Origin: Amblyomma americanum
Taxonomy: Eukaryota > Arthropoda > Arachnida > Ixodida > Ixodidae
Assembly: GCF_052857255.1 (NCBI RefSeq)
Contig: NC_135497.1
Span: 117,062,241 to 117,126,240 of the forward strand
DNA: 64,000 nt
Reading direction: 5' to 3'
The translations under genes were made by a program, and so were the position numbers. How positions within the stretch are numbered: the stretch's first letter is position 1; every line of letters starts with the position of its first letter. Shown one piece after another: positions 21,126-32,474 of this stretch. Under the pieces are notes generated by a model that made no database searches, was not told the DNA's origin, and saw nothing but the letters and a program-made list of their open reading frames with translations.

Positions 21126-23299
21126 CAAGGAAATTTCCATAGGAGATTACGAGAAAATATTAGCGTCAAACGTGAATTTTGAAAAACGTCAGGCTCAAGG
21201 AGTGCTCGCCGCCGCCAAATTGGTGCCCCTCGTGAGTTGTGGCCGGGTTTCCGCCCGGGAGACGGGGCTCGGAGCCCCGCCAGGAGGACTTGCGGTCACT
21301 GCCTCGTGCAGGGCTCACTTGTTATGCCCGCGCCCTCCCATTGAAAGGTGGTCGCGTAGGTCCTCCCAAACAATCGGGACGAGTCAGTTGAGCCAGCAAG
21401 GGTGGCGGTTCTTTCGAAGGCTTGTTTGCCTGTTAGCCTCGCAAGCCAGTCTGCTTTGGCCGCAAAGACGAAAAGTTTAGTGTGTACAAGATTTCAATTG
21501 CTGTTTTTTATTAGTTGCTGGGATTCATAGACGCAAGAAATATCGTTTCTTTTGACACACTAGTGATTTCAGTGTCCGTCGGTATGAGAAGTAACGAGAA
21601 AAAGGTTTTCCAGTGAATGTTTTGCTATATCGTGCTGTAAATAGTGGTTCGGTTCTCTTAAATAGACGTTCGCGCTAACTGCAGATTGCGCGTTGCTTGC
21701 ACTTTCTTTATTTACCATAAAAAAACGCTTTTGGAGAAAAGGGAAGGGAGACTGTTGGAAATGATTCTCATTGTCGCCATTGGTATGCTTTAGGAGTGAG
21801 TGACAGCGACTGGGAGAGAATCATTGACGCGTTTGACAACTTGTTGCAGCCTGCAATTTTTGAGGTCTTGAAAAAACGTAAATTTAGCGATATTTTCTTC
21901 TCATATCACTGCTTAAGAGTAGTTTTTACACAAGCGTTTTTATTAAAGGGGAAAGCTTATTCGGGATAGAGCTACCCAAAGATTATCGGGGACCTCCAGC
22001 GTCCAGCAATATGCTTTCAGGAGTTAGCGCGTTCGGCTCAGCCTTGCTGCCAGCATCATTTTGCCCACGGCCATCTAGAGGCCAGGCAGTTCGCGGAAAG
22101 CTTGGTGCGATTCGAACCAGTTGTTATCAGTGCAATATTCGCAAGTGCAGGGATGCCCAGTTTTTGCTATTTTTTCGCCGTTCTTAAATGCGTAAGTAAT
22201 TGTCTGTCCTTTAGAGTGAAAGTCGTCATTATGCTGTGACGCAGTACAAGCTGGATAAGGTGTAGTTCAGAAGGGACAGCTATGTGGCCTTCATTAGCGC
22301 AGGTTGCCAACAGTTCCTAAATCGCTATAGCAGGAAATTACTCTACAGTGGGGTTTGTCATCAAATACGTCATAAAAAAACATTAATTTTTCAGAGCGCT
22401 TTTAGATGGGCAGGAAAAGATCTACCTGAGCGTCGGGTACTTGCTCGTGCACCTAAACGATGGACCAGAAACTCAGCAGCGTTTGTGAGCGACCAAGAGT
22501 AAATAAACGCTGCCAAACTCGCAGCGGGGTCTGCAGGTACACTATAACAGTCATGTGGTCGTCAGAAGTTATGTGGTCCCCGCTGCACATAACGGTTATG
22601 AGGAGTGGAAACACAGTTCCATGCAGGTCCTATAGGAGCGAACTAAGCGCCAGAGGGCAATGAGCGTGTTGGTAGCTGCTAACCGGATACCAATGACGCT
22701 TCACCGAAGAGCTCATTCGTATGAAAGTACAGCGTTCATGTCAGTATTGGGGAATGTGACAGGGCCTTCGCTGCACGTTTCTTGAGGAGGGCATGCGCGA
22801 GTAAGACCACGAATTTGAAGGAATTATGAAGGGCACAGACCTCTTCCATGTAACTTTTATTATCATCGTCCTCAATGTGCGAGACCTTTAAAATGACAGA
22901 CAGAATAGCTTTCTGTCAACTGTTTCCTTAGTTAAAGACTGCAAAATAATTTCGACCTCCTAGGTTTCTTACCGAGCGCCAAAATCTCGACACAGGGTAG
23001 TTTTTTGCAGTTCATCTCCACCGGTATACAGCTGTTCTGGCCAGGATCCAACCTGCGAACTCGCGCTCAGCAGCCGAACGCCATACCCACCGAGCCGCAA
23101 CAGCCGGCAAGCTCAAACTACACAAGAGAAAGATAACGAGAGCTCGCGCACCACGCGGCACCTCGAACCGCTTTCAGCGGAAGCCACCGAACGAACGTAC
23201 CACGCCCGTTCACATTTGTCCGTGACCGCAGGACTTACGTCTCGGCTGCCTACAGCGACCGAAGACGCTCCAGGCTATCTCTCCTTCTAAGGCAACCGG
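21126..23299. other. A2 end and B2 start, no gene recognised, unit 1
   Basis: Homologous to A1/B1 spacer DNA. The stretch 22,989-23,300 matches the P2 upstream region, but the TATA-like position reads ggtatacag. Confidence 0.45.
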
Positions 23300-26050
23300 A
23301 TGTTTTTTCACCATGCTGTTCGATCGGTACCGGTGACTCCGGCAGACTTCCCAGAGGCCTGCGTCGCCGCATCGCACTGCCACAGAGCCCTCGTCGTAGT
23401 TTGTTTCTGCGCCAGAGCCCAGGGTGTCGCCCCCAGGCAGAGAGTACGTCTTCTGCTGGAGATTGCTGCCTTGTGCTCTTCGACGGTGCGCCACCCTAAC
23501 AAGAATGAGGACCATCAACCGCGGTCGACCCGGAGACGCTTCCTGACGCCCTACTTGCGCTCGCCAGAGGGCCACCGGTTGGGCGCCTGCGGCAAGAGGG
23601 GTGCCCTGATTTCAGAGGCAAGAGGCGTTCCAACTCTCTCTGGTGCTTGGAAAAGCGTCCTTTAGTTCGTCCAGATTCTGGAGAGCTGCTGCGGTGCTTC
23701 TCAAGAGACCCAGCCCTGTGCCATGCTCTACCATATCGAATTGCCATTTCCTGAGGGTACAGAAGGGAGCAGTGGTGAGCCCGCCCATCATTTGTTCGTG
23801 ACCGGATCCGAAGCCCAACACCGTGTCATCTTGGTCCACACCCGGCGCGTAACGGTACTCGTTGCACGCGGCTTGTGCCGTCGTCGTTGCGAGGGTGACC
23901 CTACCCTGCTCCTGGTTCTCGAACGCAATGCCACCCGATTCCCCAGAATTGCGACAAACCTTGTCCTGGACGTTCCTGGCGCGCTTGCCTCATGCGTCTT
24001 CAACACCATCGATGACTCAGAACTTGCTGCACTGCATGAAGATCTCGCCCAGGATGCTGCTCACGTAATCTGTCCACCGGCAGACCCCGTTGGGCGCACA
24101 CTACCAGCGCTTTCGTGCCGGGTCTTACATATCACCAATGGTGCGGAATTACTCGCCATCCTGGCTCAATATCTAGCCCAAGATGCTGCTGGAGTCTTCC
24201 TTCCCACAACGGCCCTGTTGATGCGCCTAGGGCCCTTGAGCCATCTGCCCTCCCCGACGTCAGAGAAGACGAGGAGTAACTTGTGCACTAGCGGCTGGCT
24301 CTCAGCCAGACTGCCACTAGTCTCCCTCGCCTTCTGATAAAACCCCGCTGGAGGTGTCTGTGCTGCTCACCTGGCTTCCTTGTGCTCCAGGAGGAGCTGG
24401 AGAAACACACGCAGGAAGCCGTGCAGCCTAAGTGCTGCACTTAGAGCCAGCGGGAGACGTTGGGGCGACAGGGCGGCTACAGCAGTAAGGCTTCCAGCAG
24501 GAGATGGTGGGGCAGAAGCTTGCCTCATCTTCGTTGTAGTGGCAAGACAGAGTCTGATAAGAGGGTGACTGAGCAGCGGTCCCCAGGTGTGAGGTGCCTC
24601 TCAAAAACGCAGACATCCTCATTTAGCCTGGGCACGTTAGTCGCTCTCCAAGCCCGCCACTTCCGTCTCCTGAAAGCCAAGTGGCGAGATAAGAACCCTG
24701 CATGAAGATTGTAGAATAGGTGAAAATAATGTGGCCTCATACATGCGGCTTTATTGTTAGGACTTTATCATCGGCACACAGCTGTTACGTTCAATTTTGT
24801 GAAGTAGACGGGCGCATTCACCCGGACTAGTAAATATAGCGACAAACATTAAAATCGTGAAGTGCTCACTGCTCGTTGAAATGGTATAGTCTCCAATGAG
24901 TGTAACCTCTAGTCCGTACATCTATCAGCAGAAACTGCCAAACTCGGGGACGTGTTCTGGTAAAACGAAAAACACTGCCTCAGTGAATTTTGCTCCCAGA
25001 ATCATCACTACGAAGCAGAGGGTGTTTGTACGGACAGAAGATTGAAACAACCGCGCTCCAAGAGGCTGCATCGCGTATGCACTCGTTGACATTGCGTACC
25101 GCAAAACTTTTTGCACGTGAAGCCGTTTGCAGAGGACTCTGTCCACCCTTGTTGACACTGCCTGCTGCTGCGGGGAACATTTTTGCGGGCTTTCAAGGAA
25201 CAGTTGCAGTTGTTCTGCGTAAATAGTGCCAAGAAGATACTTCCAGGCGTGAAAATAATTTATTTGCTTTTCAAAAGTACTTGAAACGCAGTTCTACCAC
25301 TGAGCGCAGTAAATTAGTTTACCAGATCTTGTCCGGTCTAAACCGCGTACGTTTAGTCCTGTGCTGTCTCTCTCTCTCTCTCATTAGTCTGGGGTGTAGT
25401 AAAACTCGTATTATCACGCAAGTACTCAGCTTCCGCCAGACAGGCTGAAAATGTCATGATATTCAGCGAGGTTTAGTTCATAGCTCAGTTTATCAAGTGT
25501 CAGGTCAGTTGCAACTGCTGGTTTACATGCAAAACGGCTACGTCAGGAGCCGCCTTGGCCGTGAACGCTTGCATGCAACACTGCTAATGTGACCGAAGTT
25601 GTAATGATTCACATTCTCTGGTGGGCAGTCGCACGGTCAGCGCTTCACTGTAATCGTGTGGAACTTTAACAAAGCACCGATATTTACCAGTTTGGGGTGT
25701 CTCTAAGCCTTATAGCCTCGCCGTCTAAAATTCTCACCTCATAGAACTGAAAGCAGGACTGCACTGCGTCTTGCAGTGCACCCTAAATATTTCTAGGGCC
25801 CCTTCAGGGCTAATCGCGAAACTGGGCTTTTTCGAGCACTGCAGCTGCCCACATCCGAGGAGCTCGTCTTTCCCCTTTTGCTCCTGCTTATATCCTCGCG
25901 CTATGTCGAGCGTGCTTGTACGACCATTCTCTTTCCCCAGTAAAACACTAATTTCACGTTGGACAGTTTAGAGAGAAAAAAAAAACGTAAAGAGAGCCAA
26001 TTGTCAAGAATAACCAGGCAAATTACGCCTGCCTGATAATGAATTTTTCC
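22856..26050. repeat. B module, copy B2 of unit 1
   Basis: Homologous to B1, holds P4, and ends at the left edge of the Harbinger composite. The B1 end continues directly into A2 (17,150-17,240), whereas the B2 end continues into Harbinger sequence and the A module resumes only about 9 kb later. The transposon thus occupies a B-A junction. Confidence 0.75.
23300..24337 (+). pseudogene. P4: family member with one in-frame stop, unit 1
   Basis: Reading from ATG 23,300, the family frame is kept throughout, with a single TAG at 23,663-23,665 where P2 has TTG. After it the same frame runs open to TGA 24,335-24,337 through Y-H-I-E-L-P-F, H-R-V-I-L-V-H-T-R, I-A-T-N-L-V-L-D and H-V-I-C-P-P-A-D-P. 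P4 is therefore one base change from a full-length member and shows the undisturbed family frame across the region that is shifted in P1. Its TATA position is degraded. In the alternative tail frame it has a TAA. Confidence 0.5.
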
Positions 26051-26067
26051 TACTGCATTTACACGGG
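24338..26067. other. P4 downstream region, no gene recognised, unit 1
   Basis: Counterpart of the P2 downstream region, ending at the Harbinger left end. It has a CT microsatellite near 25,366-25,382. Confidence 0.45.
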
Positions 26068-26135
26068 AAAGCTTAACCATGGTTAAGTAAACTCTGGTTG
26101 CATTTAACTATAGGTAGCCGCGCTCACACGGAAAG
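26068..26135 (+). repeat. Harbinger left terminal inverted repeat-like end
   Basis: It contains the perfect 16-bp palindrome cttaaccatggttaag (26,072-26,087), then aaactctggttg, and later gccgcgctcacacgg. The reverse complement of the right end shows the same order: gcttaac.atggttag, aaac..tggttg, then cccgcgcttacacg. The exact outer edge and target duplication could not be fixed. Confidence 0.55.
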
Positions 26136-26212
26136 AAAAACTTTAGTTGAGCCACTACTCGCAGTTACCGTAAACCGACCTGGCTAACCTCCGTTTGCGC
26201 TAAATCGACAAA

Positions 26213-26481
26213 ATGGCGGCGCCCACGGAAGGCATGGAGGCAGCAGCAGCAGTGTCGCAGGAATCTTCTTCCCAGAGGCGTGTCAACTGGCCTGATTCGG
26301 CAACAGCGGCTTTGATTTGCATCTGGGAGGACCAGCCACCCGCTCTGCGTGGAAATACGCCCAATGCGCGTGTATACGCTGCCATAGCGACAGAGCTGAA
26401 CGCCGGGCTAGCGCCGGGCGAAGGCCCCTACACTGCACAGCAGGTGAAGCAAAAAATGGACAATCTAAGCAAGAAATACCG
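26213..26481 (+). CDS. Harbinger Myb/trihelix-like DNA-binding protein, exon 1
   Basis: The open frame starts at ATG 26,213 in the context gacaaaATGGCGGCG, which also fits a YY1-type site, and encodes about 90 residues. After an Ala/Ser-rich start it has the trihelix Myb signature. Trp is near residue 25, followed by T-A-A-L-I-C-I-W-E-D, L-R-G-N, N-A-R-V-Y-A-A-I-A, then Y-T-A-Q-Q-V-K-Q-K and N-L-S-K-K-Y-R. This is the pattern of the accessory Myb/SANT-like protein of Harbinger transposons, which in known elements helps bring the transposase to the nucleus and to its DNA. The frame meets a stop straight after KKYR inside the sequence ccg|gtaact, a good splice donor, so I read it as exon 1. Its exon 2 lies 3.5 kb away at 29,979, but the phase of the two pieces does not obviously match, so a small exon may be missing. 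Confidence 0.7.
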
Positions 26482-26485
26482 GTAA

Positions 26486-26863
26486 CTGCTACCTTTATTC
26501 TCCTTGCATTGCTCATCTAGCGCTGTTTTCATGGCGCGACGTCAGCCTTACATGTGCGGCAGCAGTGTGTTGGTTGAGCAATGTGCAAATTCTTTCCGCC
26601 GTCGTCGCGTATTGTTTACCTCGCGAGCGCCCATGATGTTTCAGTTATGTTCTCATATAAGAACTCAACAACGAAGGCCTCGTGACAGGAGCAGCTTGAA
26701 GAAGGAAACCAGCGCAAAAGACGAAGACACAGGAACAAGGAACACAGGACACCGCTGGACTATCGACTGTATTTATTTGAGAAACGATCACATTTATACC
26801 CTTCAGTTATCAAGCAAGCTTGCGCACACATGACAGATTAACAAGACAAGGTAAATAGCAGCA
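26486..26863. other. Harbinger intron start and Penelope-like 3' flank
   Basis: Follows the exon 1 donor. The part from about 26,680 (gcgcaaaagacgaagacacagg onward) is probably the 3' untranslated end of the minus-strand Penelope-like element. No ORF of note. Confidence 0.4.
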
Positions 26864-28020
26864 TCACATACAACCGCGTGAGTTCATAAATCTAATTTCT
26901 TTATCAAATAGACTAACCGTCGTGTCACTTACACATAGATGTCTTTGATTAACGATATGGTATGCCTCTAGAATTTCACGTTGGCTCTTAGTTTTACCGC
27001 GTCCAAAAATGGTAGTCTTCTTGAAGAGCTGAATGCATTTGTGCTTCCTGCAATGTTTTGGCAAATTCGCCCCGTCATCTGTGGAAAGCAATCTTTCATG
27101 TTCTCTGAGCCGGGTATTAAGACAGCGGCCAGTCTGCCCGATGTACACATTCCCGCAGGATAAAGGTAAGCAGTACACTACCTGGGTGGCACAGGTCACA
27201 TATTTGAATTCGTGCTTGATCGTGCACTGTGAAGTTGTACTTTTCCTTTCGTCAATCCTTCTGCACAAACTAGCCAGTTTTAGCGGGGCTGAGAAGACTA
27301 CATCAACACCGTGCCTACTTGCGACCTTCTTTATATTGTGTGAAAGTGCGTGCAAGTAAGGCATCACTTCACACTTGCTTTTGTCCTTCCTTCCTTCTGT
27401 CAATTTAGGTTTGGCTTTCATTTTCTTGAGAAGCTTTTCAGAGACACCTTTCATCACATGCGTAGGAAAGCCTGCTTCTATTAGTCTCTTCTGTTGTTGC
27501 AGAAAGCTTTCTTGTACTGTATGGAAGCAGCTTTTCTCCAGCCCTCTTGGTAAGTTTGGAGTGGCAGGAGCTGTAAGGGAGTAAGATTTTCTTAGTTCGT
27601 GGGGCATAGGTCCAGCAAAGGTGGTTATTGCATTTAAAAGTTAAAACAAGGTCTAAAAATCTAATACGATTGTCGTCCGGTAACTCATGGGTAAACGTCA
27701 ATGAACTAGAGCACGAATTAAAGCGATCTAAAACACACGCCACCACATCCTGCAGATTGTCATTAGGTAAAACTTTCAAAAGTACTAAAAAATCATCAAC
27801 ATAGCGGAACACCTTTGCCACATGGATCATGTCCAATTTTTCTTTCAGTAAGGAGTCAAACTTAGACAGGTAGATGTGGGTTAAGATTGGCGCCACACAA
27901 CACCCAATACAAACTCCTTTTTTCTGGACGTGCACTCCACCATTAAAATCAATCATTGTAGAGGACCGGTAGGTCGTGAGAAGTTCTAAAAAACCTTCAA
28001 CTGAGCAACCACAGCAGTTC
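26864..28020 (-). mobile_element. Penelope-like element: reverse transcriptase plus GIY-YIG endonuclease, 5' truncated
   Basis: Read on the minus strand. The reverse transcriptase part (28,020-27,550) contains G-V-C-I-G-C-C-V-A-P-I-L-T and the catalytic Y-V-D-D-F. It continues into W-T-Y-A-P-R-T-K-K. A frameshift near 27,545 separates it from the second part (27,607-26,864). That part has a Lys-rich linker, a Cys pair around V-T-C-A-T, and the GIY-YIG nuclease core Y-C-L-P...G-N-V-Y-I-G-Q-T-G-R followed by R-L-R-E-H-E. The natural C terminus is present. Penelope-like elements are retroelements that join this reverse transcriptase type to a GIY-YIG endonuclease. It lies inside the Harbinger intron in opposite orientation to the Myb-like gene. 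The 5' part of the reverse transcriptase is missing and the frameshift makes it defective. Confidence 0.88.
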
Positions 28021-28105
28021 TGGAACTGAGGAGCAGCGTATGCTGCACTCGAAACTCAGCGCTAGTAGGTTCTTCGTTTTTTTTTTGTCCTTCGTAATCT
28101 GCGTA

Positions 28106-28200
28106 GTTGTTGTTGTTGTTAGCCTATGAAAAGTTGGCACATACCCACACAGGGATCGGTCAAGAATCAGGTGGCTATTCACCTATACCCAATTAATAAA
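28106..28200 (-). mobile_element. I-like LINE 3' end fragment
   Basis: ttgttgttgttgttagcct, then gttggcacatacccacacagg. The same 3' signature occurs at 9,741. Only the last 90 bp or so remain. Confidence 0.6.
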
Positions 28201-29978
28201 AAAGAAAAACACCTTTTCGTCTTCATTTGTGTACGCGTGCATGCACCGCTCAGCATGCAAACTTCGTCTTTTTCATTTTCGTGGTAACTATTGTCGTTCA
28301 AAGCTTTTGTTTGCAAAGTGACAGAGCGCTAAACTAGTGATCCTTGCCATACTGCTGCCAGCACACATGAATACAGCACAGGAGCGCTGTGATCATTACT
28401 TATCTCCTATTTAACTTACACTGATTGATTGGCAGGCAAAATTCTCTTCATCAACTTCCGCTCAAGTGTAAGCATTGTATGCAGATCCGAATACGCGTGC
28501 TTCAAAATTTCACTTTTTTTCCGGAGTTACGGTGTCTCTACAGAGTGCTCGGGTACTTCTGGCTGCCAGCTAAGTTAACAGTTAAGTAAATTTCTCGATA
28601 TTTTAAATCATATAACTGTAGGCCTCACTGGCCTACTACGCAGATATTGCTCGATTGGGATCAGCTGAACCAATCACTTGAAAAGCTCCAACTGGTGCAG
28701 TTAAGTGATATTTTCACCAGTACCTGCCAGTTGGTACCTGCATATTTATGTAACATTTGCCTTAAGTGCCAGTGCTCACAGGGAAGCTTGATGGCCTAAA
28801 GAGATCGCCAAGAGCACATTTAATATTGAAATGATTTCCTTCTTTCCAGGCAGCTAAGACGAACTGGAACTGCCACTGGCTCTCCTGGTGTCCCGTGGCT
28901 GGTTTGCTGGCAGCTGCATAGTTTCCTCGGCCGCCAAGCCATAGTGATGATGAGCGGGTTGAGGAAAGATTGGAGGTAATTTCAATTTCAAGCATTACCC
29001 GTTATTAGATCGCTCAGTCGCTGTGGAATTCCATCACTACGAATTTTTTTAATGTACAGAATACAGCACAAGGCAGGCCAGCCGCGGATATTAGAGAACT
29101 GAGTAGAAAAGGGAGGGAAGAGGTTGCACAGAAAAAATGACACTTGTACAACCATGGTTGCCAGGTAAGGGCGATCGAATAATTCTTAACCCTAGCCTGT
29201 TCAAACCAAAGTGTCGTACTGCAGTTCCCACCTCACCTCTATCTACTTCGGTTCATCAGTTTAGCCTCTTGCCAAGGTTTTATACAGAGTTGTACGTGAT
29301 TGATTGCTTGTAATCGATTACTTGTAATAGATTATATTTTTGTGTATTTTGTAATCAATTGATTACTTTTTCAGACCGTAACGTTTTCGATTATACAGCT
29401 ATTCTTTTCCGTAACCGATTACTGGTAATCAATTACTTCTTTGCAAAAAAAAAGAAAGGCTACCGGGGCAAAGCATCCGTGACAATGCGATTGCGATCGG
29501 CCGCGCACCAAGGTGCGCATGGCTGCCTAACGTGTTGCGCTTTCCACGCTATTGGTTCCTGGTGTAGCTGGTGCCAATTGTAATCAATTGTTCTGTAATT
29601 ATTCAGTTACTTTTCTGGGGTGGTAGATGACCATTGTAATCAGTTACATTTCAGAAGGAGCGATTGTAATTATAATCCTTTACCTATTTTATGCAACGTG
29701 TACGAGACTGGTCATGTATTACCAATGACACTCTCAATGTCTCACTCATTACAAACATGCTATTCACTATTTCTTTTCAGTGATCAGCTTACTAGACTCT
29801 ATTGTTAAGTTCTTCAATAATATATCTATGCAGTAATGTGCAGATAAAAGTTTTGAACTCTCCCTTTGTTTTGGCCGGCATAGGTCGGGGCAGCTGATGA
29901 TTGCATACTATTAGGGTAACTTTGACCACTCACCTGGGAAGATGAAAAATGAAATGTACTATGTTTGGTTGTGTGCAG
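28201..29978. other. Harbinger intron, AT-rich part with GTAATC/GATTAC motif cluster
   Basis: No gene. Between about 29,300 and 29,700 the motif family gtaatcgattac / gtaatcaattgattac / gtaatcaattac recurs many times, in both orientations because it is nearly palindromic. The unit boundary used here (28,887) is inside this stretch. Confidence 0.5.
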
Positions 29979-30432
29979 CTGCCAGTCGTCACTGAATCAC
30001 CAGACGATGCCGAGGTGCTCGCGTCGGGTGAAGACGGGCCCCTCGGAGACACAATGGACCCCCAACTCCTCGGCACTGCAGACACGCAGAGTAGTAGCAC
30101 CACTGCCGCAGTGCTGAGCACATCTCCCCTGGCTGTGCTACCCAGTACCAGTGGTACCATGGGCTGCAGCAGGCGAGCAAACGTTGGTGGCACAGGAACT
30201 GGAGGCGACAGAGGCCGACGCAAGCGGGACAACAGTTCAGGTGTACACCATCTACTTGCTCTTCTTAAAGAAGAAGTAGCGCGGCTGGATGAAAGCCGAA
30301 AAAAGGGCCCAAAAATTTCGGAGGAAGATGCTACACATGGCACATGAGGGCAATGAAATCGACGCCAGCTTGGTTAGGCTATTAGACCGATACATTACAT
30401 CGAAAGAAAATAAAGAACATAATGGCCACTAA
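29979..30432 (+). pseudogene. Harbinger Myb-like protein, exon 2 (frameshifted), unit 2
   Basis: An acceptor-like tttggttgtgtgcag precedes 29,979. The frame runs through a Ser/Thr-rich linker, G-R-R-K-R-D, and L-L-A-L-L-K-E-E-V-A-R-L-D-E-S-R-K. It then slips within a run of six A near 30,300. The next frame holds the expected coiled-coil end, F-R-R-K-M-L-H-M through S-L-V-R-L-L-D-R-Y-I, to a TAA at 30,430. One base in the A run is enough to split the protein, so the product would lack its C-terminal helix. The transposase tail is convergent downstream on the other strand, beyond a LINE insertion. Confidence 0.6.
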
Positions 30433-30454
30433 ATACAGTATATATCATAGATAC

Positions 30455-31960
30455 TCAAATCATCAACTTCCTTGAAGATCATAGCAGTATCTTCGATCAT
30501 AAGCACGGTTTTCGCAAGGGCTACTCATGAGACACCCAGCTTGCCGGTCTTGTTAACGACATACATGCACTGACTGACGCTGGTTTTCAAGTTGACGCAA
30601 TATTTTACGATTTTTCTAAACCATTTGATAGCGTTGCGGACAAAAGGTCGTTACTTAAACTTTCAGAACTGAACATTCACCCTTATAATAGTTCATGAAT
30701 AGCAGATTTCCTCTCATCTAGAATCCAGTTCAGATCAGTTAACAACTCAAACTCACGTTATTTAAATGTTACGTCTAGGAGGCACTTTACTTTTTATCAT
30801 GTATATTAATGATTTACCCAGTTATGTGATGTCTAGAATGAGACTATTTTCTGACGATTGTCTCCTTTATCGATGTATAACCTGTAACACTGACAACCAA
30901 TTACTGCAGTCTAATCTAAAAGCGTTAAGCACACGGTGTTCTAATTGGTTAATGGCATTAAATTTCCAAATCTAAGGTCATGTCTTTCACCAACAAGCCT
31001 CCTATTGCTACCAGGTACTCTCTTAATAGGAATAGTGTAGAATTGACCACAAGTCCCAAGTATCTTGGCGTTAACCTTCAGTCCAACTTATCATGAAATC
31101 ATCATAATAATCTCACTCTTGCCTCCACTAATCGCACTTTCGGACTTCTCAAACATAATTTAAAAGAGGCCGGAACACATGCAAAAAAAAAAATAAACTA
31201 GCGTATACCACATTAATCCGTCCGAAACTCTAATACACGTCTCCCATATGGGATCCTCATCAGACTTATATCATCAGTAACATGCAAAACCATGCTGCGC
31301 GATTCATCTTTTCTGATTATTCATGTTACACTAGCGTGACCTTAATGAAGTCTAAAGCCGAGTTAGAAAACTTAGCACGTCGCCGTGAATTTCCTGCCTA
31401 TCACTTTTTCACAAGCTTTATTACCAACCTTTACTTCGTGGTGAATTCTTTCAGCCACTGCCAGTTACCTTTTGCATGTCGTGATGATCCTTAAAAGTAA
31501 AACGCATTAACTACCAGTCATCCCATTATGCATATTTTTTTTTTGTCACGCACAATAACCGAATGGAACGCTTTACCATCACACATTGCCATAGAATGGG
31601 ACCTGAATAAGTTCCAACACCTTATTCACTGGTGTTTCAACAACAAAAAATGTTTTTTTTTTCTGCGTACTTTCTTCCGCCTTGTCTTCTTTTTATATTT
31701 CATGTGTACTTCAGTGCACTTTTTCCGGCGTTGTCTTTTTCATGCGGTTGTGTTATTTATTCTTAAAATTTTGCTGCTATGTGCATTTTATGACTTCTTG
31801 TGGATGTCTATTTTTCATTAATATTTGTGATTTATGTTTTGTTTTAGTGCATTGTTATAACCTTGTAACAATGCTTTGTACCAGCTTCCCCCCCCCCCCC
31901 CCCAATACCCGCGAATGAGGGCCTTTGAGGATATTTTGAATAAATAAATAAAATAAATTA
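30455..31960 (+). mobile_element. LINE retrotransposon fragment (Jockey/CR1-like reverse transcriptase), unit 2
   Basis: Same element as at 1,600, with intact order of pieces. The catalytic block reads L-F-S-D-D here (30,846 region) instead of L-F-A-D-D. A 70-codon open piece (30,766-30,975) covers I-N-D-L to N-W-L-M-A-L. The 3' end shows 16 C (31,888-31,903), then the ggcctttgaggatattttga end and a TAAA-rich tail. Confidence 0.75.
31888..31903. repeat. Poly-C tract in LINE 3' region (16 C)
   Basis: A run of sixteen C at the position that holds eight C in unit 1. Confidence 0.9.
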
Positions 31961-32348
31961 ATTAAATATTCATCATGAATGCTCAGCATTTGTTGGGTTG
32001 CTGTTCACGATACAACGACATGTGATGAGTACTAGTAGTAAGTGTTTAATTTAAAATAAAAAACAAAAAGGAAGGTAAAAGATTTCTGCTAACCCCGGCA
32101 TCTGCCATCACTCTGGCGGCGGCACCTGAGCTGGGCAGATGAAATAAAGGATAGCAGGCAGTTTTAAGAAGTGAAATGAAAGAGGTGAGGGGACATTAAG
32201 AAAGGATAGATGGAGAGGTGATAAATGCACTATTTACATAACAACACATTTGTACAAGTTCCGCGCGTACAGAGTAAATAAAAGAAAAGAAAACACACGC
32301 AAAACAGCAAGACTTTCCATTGTGCTAGTTGGTTGTAGCATGACATTG
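31961..32348. other. Spacer with possible retroposon tail, unit 2
   Basis: Same block as at 3,063. The TAG repeat is shorter (tactagtagtaag). Confidence 0.35.
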
Positions 32349-32474
32349 CTTACGCAAAAAGTGTACTGGCGCTAAAAGAAGGAGACAACACAGACAGAAG
32401 ACAGGACTGTCGCCAGTCCGGTCTTTGCGTGTGTTGACTCCGTCTTTTAGCGCCTGTACGCTTTTTGCATAAAC
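32349..32474. repeat. Fold-back (inverted repeat) element, unit 2
   Basis: Same hairpin as at 3,457, with a few arm changes (gtactggcgctaaaag). Confidence 0.68.

Larger units (their letters stand above)
17236..22855. repeat. A module, copy A2 of unit 1
   Basis: A compact form of A that holds P3. It lacks the SINE and the segment present at 13,389-13,962 in A1. At the I-like LINE site it has only three short LINE 3' ends (20,843-21,125). This makes A2 the better guide to the original A module length of about 5.6 kb. Confidence 0.75.
1..28886. repeat. 28.8-kb higher-order tandem repeat, unit 1 (left end may lie outside the window)
   Basis: Base 1 onward matches 28,887 onward and 57,681 onward, beginning with the shared string ggtgtcccgtggc. 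The offset to unit 2 is 28,886 at the start, 28,892 at 6,538, 28,736 after 11,500 and about 28,797 after 21,000, so only small indels separate the units. Bases 1 to about 3,950 are clearly more diverged from unit 2 than the rest, while units 2 and 3 are nearly identical there. The unit is built as part of an H module, then A1-B1-A2-B2, then the start of the next H module. The true phase of the repeat is arbitrary because the array continues on both sides. Confidence 0.93.

Noticed and set aside
28015..28075. Hammerhead-ribozyme-like core (ctgagga, a gcagc/gctgc stem, then gaaac) next to the Penelope-like element
   Set aside because: Helix II needs a 4-base bulge before GAAA and helix I does not pair, so the fold is not supported.
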